A DNA stretch of 8,972 bases from Clostridia bacterium. GTDB taxonomy: Bacteria > Bacillota > Clostridia > Oscillospirales > Butyricicoccaceae. The stretch covers positions 1 through 8,972 of the forward strand of contig CAAFJY010000174.1 of NCBI GenBank assembly GCA_900763355.1, written 5' to 3'. Below, one piece after another: positions 1 to 5,932 of this stretch (its first letter is position 1; each line of letters opens with the position of its first letter). The notes beneath the pieces are model-generated. The model had not been told where the DNA came from. It did not search any database and saw nothing but the letters and a program-made list of their open reading frames with translations. A program made the translations under genes and the position numbers.

Positions 1-604
1 CTCGTTGAACGCTTCGTCCGAAGCAAACTACGCTATCCAAGCTACTACTTTTTCCATCAATGGAGGTCGCGTGGAGACATTTTCCGCATCCACCAGCGCG
101 TTCTATATTCGCAATACTTTTAATTTGAACGGTGGCACGGTGATCGCAAAAACCGCCAATAGTTGCGCCAGGGCTCCTTTTGGGACACTGAACGGATTCG
201 CAAAGACCTTGAACAATACCGCACCTGCCTCTGTCTATTATAAGAGCAAAAACAGCGATGGCTCCGATAAGGAAATTATCACCAGCACATGGGACTTTGG
301 AAAAACCGAATACCACTACATCGAGCTCACCACCGAGTTCCCGCCCACGGTGTCCACCTCGACATCCGGCAGCGGCGTGACTGTGTCGGTGAAGACCGAT
401 GGGCAGCAGCAGTACCTCTTCATCGCCCGCTTTGACAGCACGGGTCATCTGCTGGAGCTGCAGCAGAGACTGCGCGGCGAGGAGGCCATCCTGAAGGCTG
501 AGTTCACCTTCCCCACCGCTTCTCCCACCGACCGGTTCACCGTGTTCCTCCTGGATGACGGCTGCGCACCGATCCATGGAGCGGTGACGGCTTCGGGCTC
601 CTGA
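1..604 (+). CDS. C-terminal part of a secreted/surface repeat protein (5' end outside window)
   Basis: The frame is open from base 2 to a TGA at 602-604. The TTG at base 5 lacks a Shine-Dalgarno site, so this is most likely the 3' part of a longer gene. The first ~55 residues hold two similar units, each with a hydrophobic-polar strand followed by NGG (FSINGGRVE, then FNLNGGTVIA). Such short beta-rung repeats are seen in large cell-surface or carbohydrate-binding-like proteins of gut Firmicutes. After a threonine/serine-rich joint (PPTVSTSTSGSG, about residues 113-124) comes a compact beta-rich module reading YLFIARFDSTGHLLEL ... DRFTVFLLDDGCAPI. This resembles a C-terminal module common in exported proteins of these bacteria (my recollection of the family, not searched). 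No LPXTG or SLH anchor is visible after it. GC content steps from about 48% (1-300) to about 64% (361-600). The function is unknown. The reading frame is certain, the family is only a guess. Confidence 0.75.
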   Translation, partial: SLNASSEANYAIQATTFSINGGRVETFSASTSAFYIRNTFNLNGGTVIAKTANSCARAPFGTLNGFAKTLNNTAPASVYYKSKNSDGSDKEIITSTWDFGKTEYHYIELTTEFPPTVSTSTSGSGVTVSVKTDGQQQYLFIARFDSTGHLLELQQRLRGEEAILKAEFTFPTASPTDRFTVFLLDDGCAPIHGAVTASGS

Positions 605-624
605 TCCCGCTTTCCTGCAAACGC

Positions 625-660
625 AAAACCGCCCCCGGCCAGCGCCGGGGGCGGTTTTTT
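625..660. terminator. Rho-independent terminator between convergent genes
   Basis: A perfect 15-bp inverted repeat (625-639 with 644-658, loop CAGC) is GC-rich and runs directly into a T-run on the plus strand, 20 bases after the first gene's stop. On the minus strand it follows the DUF4349 stop by about 10 bases and is trailed by only four T residues. It probably stops both transcripts, more efficiently the plus one. Confidence 0.93.
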
Positions 661-668
661 CTCATTGT

Positions 669-1649
669 TTATTCTTTGGTGGATTCCTGGGGCTGTTCTT
701 CCGGTTTCTCGGCTTTTTTCTCGGCTTTTTCGGCCTTGGGAGCCTTCTTTTTCCGGCGGATGCCGTGTTTTTTCAGGAAAAGCACCAGCAGAATCACCAC
801 GGCGGCAACGATCAGCCACCCGGCCCACCCCCGGGCGAAGCTCAGGAGCACATCCTGCACTCCATAAACAAAGCTGCGGCTCCCGGTGCGGAAGGCCGCC
901 GCCAGCGTCTCGCCAAAGCCGATGGGCGCGGCCACCGTCCCGCTGAGCTGAGAGACCTCGTGCAGGGTGATGTCCACGGTGGAATAATCCACCAGACTGT
1001 CATAGTTCCGCAGGGTGCCTGTCAGCTGCTCGATGGTGAGCTCGGTGTCGGCGATGGCGCTCTCCAGGGTGATGATGTCCTCCATCTTTGTGGCCTGAGA
1101 CAGGAGAGTCTGGAGCCGCTCCAGCTTGGTGCGCTGGGTGGTGAGTCGGGATTCGGTGTCGTAATAGTCCTCGCTCACGTTCTGGCGCTCCACACTTTTG
1201 CTGTTCAACTGGCAGAGGGCCCCCGCCCGGTCGCAGAAATCCTGGAACTTCTCCCTGGGGATGCGCACGGTAAAATATCCCCAGCGATAAGTCCCGCCGT
1301 CGAGACTGCTGCTCTCTACATAGCCGCCGCAGTCGCTCACCAACCCCTCCAGCCCGGAGACGGTCTTGTCAAACTCCACCGTCTCCATGGTCAGGCGGGC
1401 GGTGTAGATCATCTTGCTCTCCCGGGGGATGCTGTCCGTGCTGCTGTTTTCTCCCGGAGCAGCGCTGGCATCCCAGCCTATGCTGTCATATTCCTGGCTT
1501 GCCTGTTCGCTGTAGAGGCCGCTGCCATCGCCGCCCCAGCTGCTCTCGGTCATGTTGTTCATGCTTTTGGCCGCGCCGCAGCCCGCCAGGCTCAGGATCA
1601 TCGCCAGGGCCAGTCCCCCGGCCAGGGCGATCTTTTTCCATGATTTCAT
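669..1649 (-). CDS. DUF4349 domain-containing lipoprotein
   Basis: The 326-residue product starts with a typical lipoprotein signal: KK at residues 5-6, a hydrophobic core, and lipobox L-A-G-C with Cys24 as the expected lipidated residue. A polar, Ser/Gly-rich stretch (25-78) follows. The DUF4349 region is at about 79-290. Its features are IYTARLTMETVEFDKT, the GGYVESSS turn near 108-115, the VRIPREKFQDF motif near 128-137, and a coiled-coil-like helix around 166-215. A single transmembrane segment (about 276-293) is followed by a highly basic Lys/Glu tail to the end. The protein is therefore probably anchored at both ends with the DUF4349 part outside. The family's biochemical role is unknown to me. 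The longer open frame to 1712 is rejected because ATG at 1649 has GGAGG seven bases upstream and begins the signal peptide. Confidence 0.9.
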   Translation of the reverse strand: MKSWKKIALAGGLALAMILSLAGCGAAKSMNNMTESSWGGDGSGLYSEQASQEYDSIGWDASAAPGENSSTDSIPRESKMIYTARLTMETVEFDKTVSGLEGLVSDCGGYVESSSLDGGTYRWGYFTVRIPREKFQDFCDRAGALCQLNSKSVERQNVSEDYYDTESRLTTQRTKLERLQTLLSQATKMEDIITLESAIADTELTIEQLTGTLRNYDSLVDYSTVDITLHEVSQLSGTVAAPIGFGETLAAAFRTGSRSFVYGVQDVLLSFARGWAGWLIVAAVVILLVLFLKKHGIRRKKKAPKAEKAEKKAEKPEEQPQESTKE

Positions 1650-1656
1650 AACCATT

Positions 1657-1661
1657 CCTCC
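1657..1661 (-). promoter_or_regulatory. Shine-Dalgarno site fixing the DUF4349 start
   Basis: GGAGG on the minus strand lies seven bases before ATG 1649. The in-frame ATG at 1655 would leave only one base of spacing, and the further upstream ATG at 1712 would add 21 residues ahead of the signal peptide. Confidence 0.8.
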
Positions 1662-1679
1662 AAACCGTGTGTTTGTTCC

Positions 1680-1709
1680 GTTAGACCGTTTTCCCGGAAA
1701 AAGGTTCAA
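1680..1709 (-). promoter_or_regulatory. Possible sigma-A promoter of the DUF4349 gene
   Basis: On the minus strand TTGAAC (1709-1704) and TCTAAC (1685-1680) are 18 bases apart, just after the upstream terminator and about 30 bases before the start codon. Each hexamer matches consensus at four of six positions, so the call rests mainly on location. The spacer contains the near-palindrome TTTTCCGGGAAA. Confidence 0.4.
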
Positions 1710-1710
1710 C

Positions 1711-1744
1711 AAAAAAGAAAAACGGCCCCGGCAAGCCGGGACCG
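1711..1744 (-). terminator. Rho-independent terminator ending the methyltransferase-to-cupin run
   Basis: Read on the minus strand, CGGTCCCGGC (1744-1735) pairs with GCCGGGGCCG (1732-1723) through one G-U wobble and a very small loop. A T-rich tail (TTTTTCTTTTTT, 1722-1711) follows. It lies 17 bases after the stop of the broken cupin gene. Confidence 0.92.
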
Positions 1745-1760
1745 CTGGACATTTTTCCGT

Positions 1761-2101
1761 TTATTCCTCCGGGAAGACCACCGTCAGGAGCATCTTGAAC
1801 CGCTCCTGTCCAAAGACGGCATGGGCCCCCCCGCGGGCATGACGATGCTCTCCCCCGCGGAGAGAAGGTGCTCCACCCCGCCCACGGTGAAGCGGCCGGT
1901 GCCCTCCAGCACCTGGACCATAGCGTCCCCGCCGGAGGCGTTGGTGCTGATCTCCTCCCCCTTCTCAAAGGGAAAGAGGGTGATGCTCACGGCGTCGTTC
2001 TGGGCCAGGGTCTTGCTGGCGATCTGACCGGCCTAGTAGGGGATCTGGTCCGCCAGGACCAGCTGTTTGTCTTTTTCGATGTTTTTCATGGGACCTTGCA
2101 T
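1761..2101 (-). pseudogene. Small single-domain cupin gene, broken by an amber codon and a frameshift
   Basis: Starting at ATG 2101 (AGGAG site, three bases after the EFR1 stop), the frame reads 22 residues ending ...DQIPY and then hits TAG at 2035-2033. Beyond it the same frame continues with clear cupin sequence: AGQIASKTLAQNDAVSITLFP, EISTNASGGDAMVQVLEGTG, VGGVEHLLSAGESIVMPAGG. At the seven-base G run on the minus strand (1832-1826), the frame must slip as if one base were missing to recover PHAVFGQERFKMLLTVVFPEE and TAA at 1763-1761. The 341-base span is one short of 114 codons, which fits a single deleted base. Intact relatives are cupins of about 110 residues whose ligand is usually unknown. 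The TAG most simply derives from a CAG glutamine codon. Two lesions argue for a decayed gene, although the homopolymer slip could be a sequencing error. An internal ATG at 1990 could at best start a truncated 68-residue product. Confidence 0.85.
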
Positions 2102-2104
2102 GAT

Positions 2105-2866
2105 TCATTCTCCTTTATCCATGTCGGGGCAGCGGTAACGGGGCTGTCCCAGGCTTTTTGGTCCGTATTCGATGGCCCCCGTGGGGCACAGAGTGATGCA
2201 GGCCATGCAGTGGGTGCAGTGTCCGCCCCACCGGGGCCGGCCGTTTTCCAGGGTGATGTTGCGCAGAACGCAGCGCTCGGCGCATTTTCCGCAGGCGATG
2301 CACCGGTCCCCGGCGGCAAAGGCCCGGTCCTTCACCGCGAAGCGGTAAAACAGCGGGTTCACCGGCCCGGATTCCAGCTTCCCCGCCAGGGTGACCGGGA
2401 CCGGCGGGGCGTCCTCCCCCGCCCGGATGATCCGGGCGGCCCGGTCCAGGACCGGGAGGGCCTTTTTCACGATCTCCCGGGCCCGGGGCTCCTCCGGCGC
2501 GGAAAACATAGCGATATAATTTTCCGGCATGATCACCGGGAAGAGTCCCCGGAAGGTCAGCCCCTTTTCCCGGCAGAGTTCCGGCAGAAACCGGGCGGCA
2601 TTTCCCACCCCGTCCCCGCAGGTCATGAGGAAATAGGCCTCCCGGCTCCCCGAAAAATCACTGTTCCGGAGAAATTCCGCGAAGATCCGGGGGATCCGCC
2701 AGGCATAAGTTGGGCTCACAAAGACCCAAGGCCGGGTGGAGGTCAGCTCGGCCCGCACCCCGTCCCGGATGAAATAAAAGCTGTCCCGGCACTCGTCCCC
2801 CAGCTGCCGGGCCAGGGTCTCCCCGCAAAAGCGGCTGTTCCCCGTCCCGGAAAAATACACGATCAT
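2105..2866 (-). CDS. EFR1 family flavodoxin-ferredoxin protein
   Basis: This 253-residue protein combines an N-terminal flavodoxin-like domain with a C-terminal 2[4Fe-4S] ferredoxin. The FMN phosphate-binding loop is SGTGNSR at residues 6-12, directly after the first beta strand. VFVSPTYAWRIPR (48-60) and FLMTCGDGVGNA (79-90) are the usual later flavodoxin loops. The two cluster motifs are C189-x2-C192-x2-C195-x3-C199 and C217-x2-C220-x2-C223-x3-C227-P, both intact. The family is a presumed cytoplasmic electron carrier; its partner is not shown by the sequence. The ATG at 2866 is preceded by AGGAG/GGGGAG. A strong promoter lies in the 73-base gap upstream, and the cupin gene follows after three bases, so EFR1 and the cupin form an operon or sub-operon. 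Confidence 0.92.
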   Translation of the reverse strand: MIVYFSGTGNSRFCGETLARQLGDECRDSFYFIRDGVRAELTSTRPWVFVSPTYAWRIPRIFAEFLRNSDFSGSREAYFLMTCGDGVGNAARFLPELCREKGLTFRGLFPVIMPENYIAMFSAPEEPRAREIVKKALPVLDRAARIIRAGEDAPPVPVTLAGKLESGPVNPLFYRFAVKDRAFAAGDRCIACGKCAERCVLRNITLENGRPRWGGHCTHCMACITLCPTGAIEYGPKSLGQPRYRCPDMDKGE

Positions 2867-2904
2867 GGCTCCCCGCTCCTTTCCCGCCCCCGGGCGGTCT
2901 TCCT

Positions 2905-2933
2905 ATCATACGCCGCGGGCGGGCAAAGGTCAA
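2905..2933 (-). promoter_or_regulatory. Sigma-A promoter for EFR1-cupin
   Basis: On the minus strand TTGACC (2933-2928) and TATGAT (2910-2905) are separated by exactly 17 bases. Both hexamers match consensus at five of six positions. The -35 box begins seven bases after the stop of the upstream gene. Transcription would start near 2898, about 30 bases before the EFR1 ATG. Confidence 0.75.
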
Positions 2934-2939
2934 GCCCGC

Positions 2940-3308
2940 TCAGTGCTTGACGGTGTCCCCCACGTTGAGAACAAAGGCGGTGACGCCGCCCACCTCCTGC
3001 TCCACCATCACCGCGGGCATCCCCATGCTGGCGGGGCCCAGGCTGTATTCCCCGTGCATGGACGAGGGCTGGCAGGTGGGCTCCATCCGCCGGCCGGCGG
3101 TCTTTTTCAGCACATCCAGGGCCTTGTCCACCAGGTTGGCCTGGGTGCAGATGAGGAGCGTGGCGCTTTTTTGCCGCAAAAAGCCCCCCACGGTGCTGAG
3201 CACCGTCACATAAAATCCGTTGTGATTGAGGGCGGAGACAGCGTCGGCGCTGTCCTCTCCCCGGATGATCGCCAGGATCATCTTCCCTTCGGTCTTGCTC
3301 TGTGCCAT
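2940..3308 (-). CDS. Cyclic-di-AMP receptor-like protein (PII-like, DarA/PstA family), divergent
   Basis: The 122-residue product has the order of the DarA/PstA fold. A first strand MILAIIRGEDS (10-20) is followed by a helix, then FYVTVLSTVGGFLRQKSATLLI (32-53), a helix DKALDVLKKTAGRR (61-74), and the closing strands VGGVTAFVLNV (107-117). In characterised DarA proteins the second segment carries a TGGFL...GNTT motif that contacts cyclic-di-AMP. Here it reads STVGGFLRQKSAT, with an inserted Val and no GNTT, so ligand binding is uncertain. Such proteins are small trimeric cytoplasmic sensors in Firmicutes. The ATG at 3308 follows an AGGAGGG site (11-base spacing from GGAGG). The frame is open to 3368 but the upstream part has no better start. 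Met10 is an alternative. The gene follows the RNA methyltransferase by 79 bases and may be cotranscribed with it. Confidence 0.75.
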   Translation of the reverse strand: MAQSKTEGKMILAIIRGEDSADAVSALNHNGFYVTVLSTVGGFLRQKSATLLICTQANLVDKALDVLKKTAGRRMEPTCQPSSMHGEYSLGPASMGMPAVMVEQEVGGVTAFVLNVGDTVKH

Positions 3309-3387
3309 GTAAAAAAGTCCCTCCTTGCCCGGCAGAAGCCGTGTGTACTGTATTGATTGTATGCCCATTTCGGGCGAAAAAACCGCT

Positions 3388-4215
3388 TCAGGGCCGCTGG
3401 CCCAGCTGATAAAAAGCCACGGCGCTGGCCGCCGCCACGTTGAGGGAATCCACCCCGTGGGACATGGGGATGCGCACGGTGTAGTCGCAGGAAGCGATGG
3501 TGTCGGAGGCCAGCCCGTCCCCCTCGGTGCCCATGACGATGGCCAGCTTTTCCTCCCGGTTGAGGGCCGGGTCGGATAGGGGGACCGAATCCTCCCGCAG
3601 GGCCATGGCCGCTGTTTTGAAGCCCTGGGCGCGGAGCAGGGCCGTCCAGTCCTCTCCCGCCGGGAGATAGGTCCAGGGAACCAGGAAGACGTTACCCATG
3701 CTCACCCGGGCGGCCCGGCGATAGAGGGGGTCGCTCCCGGAAGCGGTGAGGAGGACGCCGTCCATCCCCAGAGCCGCCGCCGAGCGGAAGATGGCCCCGA
3801 TGTTGGTGGGGTTCATGACATTTTCCAGCACGGCCAGCCGCCGGGCACCCCGGCAGACCTCCTCCACCGTGGGCAGCGGCGGCCGCAGCATGGAGCACAG
3901 CATCCCCCGGGTCAGGTGGAAGCCCGTCAGCTGGGTGAGCACCTCCAGGGGCGCGGCATAGACGGGGATGTCCTCCGGGCAGCGGGCCAGGATGGCCGCC
4001 CCCTTGCCCAAAACGTGCTTTTCTTCCATCAAAAAGGACAGGGGCACGCAGCCCGCGTCCAGCGCCCGGCCGATGACCAGGGGGCTTTCCGCCACGAACA
4101 TGGCGTTCTCCGGGTCGGCCCGGTTGAGGAGCTGGTTTTCGGTGAGCCGGGCATAGACATCCAGCTCCGGGGCGGCAAAATCGGTGATGGGGATGACATT
4201 GGGCATAGAGAGCAT
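3388..4215 (-). CDS. TrmH/SpoU family RNA 2'-O-methyltransferase
   Basis: This 275-residue protein has a less conserved N-terminal substrate-binding part (about 15-110) with NRADPENAMFVAESPLVIGRAL, followed by a SPOUT knot domain from about 125. All three SpoU motifs are present: motif 1 NPTNIGAIFRSAAALG (135-150, with the expected Asn and Arg), motif 2 IVMGTEGDGL (226-235), and motif 3 IPMSHGVDSLNVAAASAV (249-266). These form the trefoil knot that binds S-adenosylmethionine, and the enzyme methylates the ribose 2'-OH of a tRNA or rRNA nucleotide. The target base cannot be told from sequence. ATG 4215 is preceded by AAGGA with eight-base spacing; Met4 is a weaker alternative. It is the first gene of the minus-strand run and is divergent from the lysozyme gene. 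Confidence 0.92.
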   Translation of the reverse strand: MLSMPNVIPITDFAAPELDVYARLTENQLLNRADPENAMFVAESPLVIGRALDAGCVPLSFLMEEKHVLGKGAAILARCPEDIPVYAAPLEVLTQLTGFHLTRGMLCSMLRPPLPTVEEVCRGARRLAVLENVMNPTNIGAIFRSAAALGMDGVLLTASGSDPLYRRAARVSMGNVFLVPWTYLPAGEDWTALLRAQGFKTAAMALREDSVPLSDPALNREEKLAIVMGTEGDGLASDTIASCDYTVRIPMSHGVDSLNVAAASAVAFYQLGQRP

Positions 4216-4243
4216 CTCGCTTTTCCTTGGTTTTCTTGGCTCT

Positions 4244-4273
4244 ATTGTACCAAAACCTTCCGGGAGCCGTCAA
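4244..4273 (-). promoter_or_regulatory. Sigma-A promoter for the RNA methyltransferase run
   Basis: On the minus strand TTGACG (4273-4268) and TACAAT (4249-4244) are 18 bases apart, each with five of six consensus matches. They lie about 30 bases before the start codon. Confidence 0.7.
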
Positions 4274-4300
4274 TGCCGGGGGACAAAAGGGGACGGAAAT

Positions 4301-4320
4301 TTCTGAATTTTTCTGAATTT
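4301..4320. repeat. Tandem 10-bp direct repeat between divergent promoters
   Basis: TTCTGAATTT occurs twice head to tail, between the methyltransferase promoter and the lysozyme promoter. It is AT-rich against GC-rich surroundings. Its role is unknown and it may be chance. Confidence 0.5.
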
Positions 4321-4365
4321 TCGCGCCCTCCGCCCCTTTCCCTGGTTTTTCCTCCCAAAGAGCGG

Positions 4366-4394
4366 TTGCGTCCCAGGAAAAATCATGTTATGAT
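4366..4394 (+). promoter_or_regulatory. Sigma-A promoter of the SLH-GH25 gene
   Basis: TTGCGT (4366-4371) and TATGAT (4389-4394) are 17 bases apart. The start codon is about 70 bases downstream, giving a leader of roughly 65 bases. Confidence 0.6.
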
Positions 4395-4465
4395 ACTTCC
4401 GTTATCGTTTTCCACAGAAATCACCCGGTTTGAACATATCCGCCCCCTGCGAGAAAGGATCCCCC

Positions 4466-5842
4466 ATGAAAAAGCTCCTCCCCCTCACCCTGGCGCTGGC
4501 GCTGGCCATCCCCTCCGCCCTCCCCGCCCGGGCCGCCTCCTTCCCCGATGTGAAGGAGACCGACTGGTTCTATTCCTATGTCACCGATCTTTCCGACACC
4601 GGCGTGGTCAACGGCTACCCCGATGGGACCTTTGGCCCGGAAAATCTCGTCCGCTGGGACGAGGCTCTCAAGCTCATCCTCCTGGCCGCGGGAGAAAGCG
4701 CTCAGGCTCCTACCGGCGACGGCTGGGCCAGCGGCTATCTCACCCTGGCGGAGGAGCGGGGCTATCTCGCCCCGGGATATTACGATCTCACCCAGCCCAT
4801 CTCCCGGCAGGATGTGTGCATCCTGGCCTCCCGGGCCCTGCGTCTGGGGATGCCCCAGGGGACGGTGACCTTCCCCGACTGCGGCGACCCGGAGATCCTG
4901 GCCCTGGCGGAAGCGGGCATCGTCCAGGGCATCCAGCAGGGGGATACGCTGATGTTCTGCGGGGAGCAATCCCTCCACCGGCACGAGATCAGCGCCATCA
5001 TCTGGCGGATGCAGCAATATGCCGGCAATCCCGTCACCCCGCCGGACAGCGGCGACAATAACAATAATAATGGCAGCAACCCCGGCGGCGATACTCCCGC
5101 CGGCCCCGGCACCACCGGGAAGATCCCCTATCGGGATCAATATCTGGATGTATTGGAGGGCGTTCCCGTGTTTTCTCATGATCCCAGCTCCTTTTACCTG
5201 TCCGACGGACGGATGTACACCACCGACCCCGACCTGACCCTCCTCCAGGGGATCGACGTTTCCTCCCACCAGGGGATCGTGGACTGGGAGCTGGTGCGGG
5301 AAGACGGCATCGACTTCGCCATGCTCCGGGTGGGCTACCGGGGCTATTCCGTGGGCAGCCTGAACAAGGACCCCAACTTCACCATGAACATCGAAAACGC
5401 CCAGCGGGCGGGGCTCCCCGTGGGGGTCTATTTCTTCTCCCAGGCCATCACGGTGGAGGAGGCCCGGGAGGAGGCCGCCTTTGTCCTGGAGGCCCTGTCG
5501 GGCTATGACATCCAGATGCCCGTGGTCTTTGACTGGGAGGTCATCGGCACCTCCAAGGCCCGCACCGACGGGCTGAGCACCGCCACCCTGGGGGCCTGCG
5601 CCCAGGCCTTCTGCCAGATGGTGGAGGACGCGGGGTATCAGCCCATGATCTATTTCAACGTGGATACCGGGTACAAGAACTATGATCTCCGGGACATCGT
5701 CCGCTGGCCCTTCTGGCTGGCCCAGTACAAGGAGCAGCCCTCCTTCTATTATGATTTCGCCCTCTGGCAGTATACCTCCAAGGGCCGGGTCAACGGCATC
5801 CAGGGCAACGTGGACATGGACGTTTATTTCGTCCAGCGCTGA
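4466..5842 (+). CDS. S-layer-homology anchored GH25 muramidase (lysozyme)
   Basis: The 458-residue product begins with a Sec signal peptide (MKK, hydrophobic core, cleavage likely after ARA near residue 23). SLH-type modules follow: FPDVKETDWFYSYVTDL...NGYPDGTFGPENLVRWDEALKL (26-70), a degenerate second one around 83-127, and a third with FPDCGDPEILALAEAGIVQG...LHRHEISAIIW (136-180). A low-complexity linker (PPDSGD, five Asn, GSNPGGDTPAGPG; 192-214) leads to the C-terminal glycoside hydrolase 25 domain (about 260-458). GH25 hallmarks are GIDVSSHQG (262-270, Asp264), the catalytic FDWE (355-358, Asp356 and Glu358) and FALWQYTSKG...GNVDMDVYF near the end. GH25 enzymes cut the N-acetylmuramic to N-acetylglucosamine bond. 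SLH modules bind secondary wall polymers, so a wall-bound remodelling or autolytic enzyme is inferred. ATG 4466 has AAAGGA six bases upstream. The open frame upstream to 4430 precedes the signal peptide and is not used. Confidence 0.95.
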   Translation: MKKLLPLTLALALAIPSALPARAASFPDVKETDWFYSYVTDLSDTGVVNGYPDGTFGPENLVRWDEALKLILLAAGESAQAPTGDGWASGYLTLAEERGYLAPGYYDLTQPISRQDVCILASRALRLGMPQGTVTFPDCGDPEILALAEAGIVQGIQQGDTLMFCGEQSLHRHEISAIIWRMQQYAGNPVTPPDSGDNNNNNGSNPGGDTPAGPGTTGKIPYRDQYLDVLEGVPVFSHDPSSFYLSDGRMYTTDPDLTLLQGIDVSSHQGIVDWELVREDGIDFAMLRVGYRGYSVGSLNKDPNFTMNIENAQRAGLPVGVYFFSQAITVEEAREEAAFVLEALSGYDIQMPVVFDWEVIGTSKARTDGLSTATLGACAQAFCQMVEDAGYQPMIYFNVDTGYKNYDLRDIVRWPFWLAQYKEQPSFYYDFALWQYTSKGRVNGIQGNVDMDVYFVQR

Positions 5843-5857
5843 AGAAATATCATGGTA

Positions 5858-5892
5858 ATCAACAGCCCCCGGCCAGGCCGGGGGCTGTTGAT
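5858..5892. terminator. Perfect 16-bp hairpin between convergent genes, terminator-like but without a U-tract
   Basis: ATCAACAGCCCCCGGC (5858-5873) pairs perfectly with 5877-5892 across a three-base loop, 16 bases after the lysozyme stop and 41 bases after the symporter stop. Neither side has a T-run. It may terminate both transcripts weakly or protect their 3' ends. Confidence 0.6.
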
Positions 5893-5932
5893 GTATGGGT
5901 AACAGAGAATCGTTAAATGAGGGGGCTTGGGG

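Noticed and set aside
1868..2950. Plus-strand open frame of 360 codons
   Set aside because: It is antisense to the EFR1 and cupin genes and is Gly/Pro/Arg/His-rich without domain features. It is a shadow of real minus-strand genes.
3916..5061. Plus-strand open frame of 381 codons spanning the methyltransferase promoter and lysozyme start
   Set aside because: It is partly antisense to the methyltransferase and out of frame with the lysozyme, with no coherent domain.
4421..5269. Minus-strand open frame of 282 codons
   Set aside because: It is antisense to the SLH part of the lysozyme, whose signal peptide and domains are unmistakable.
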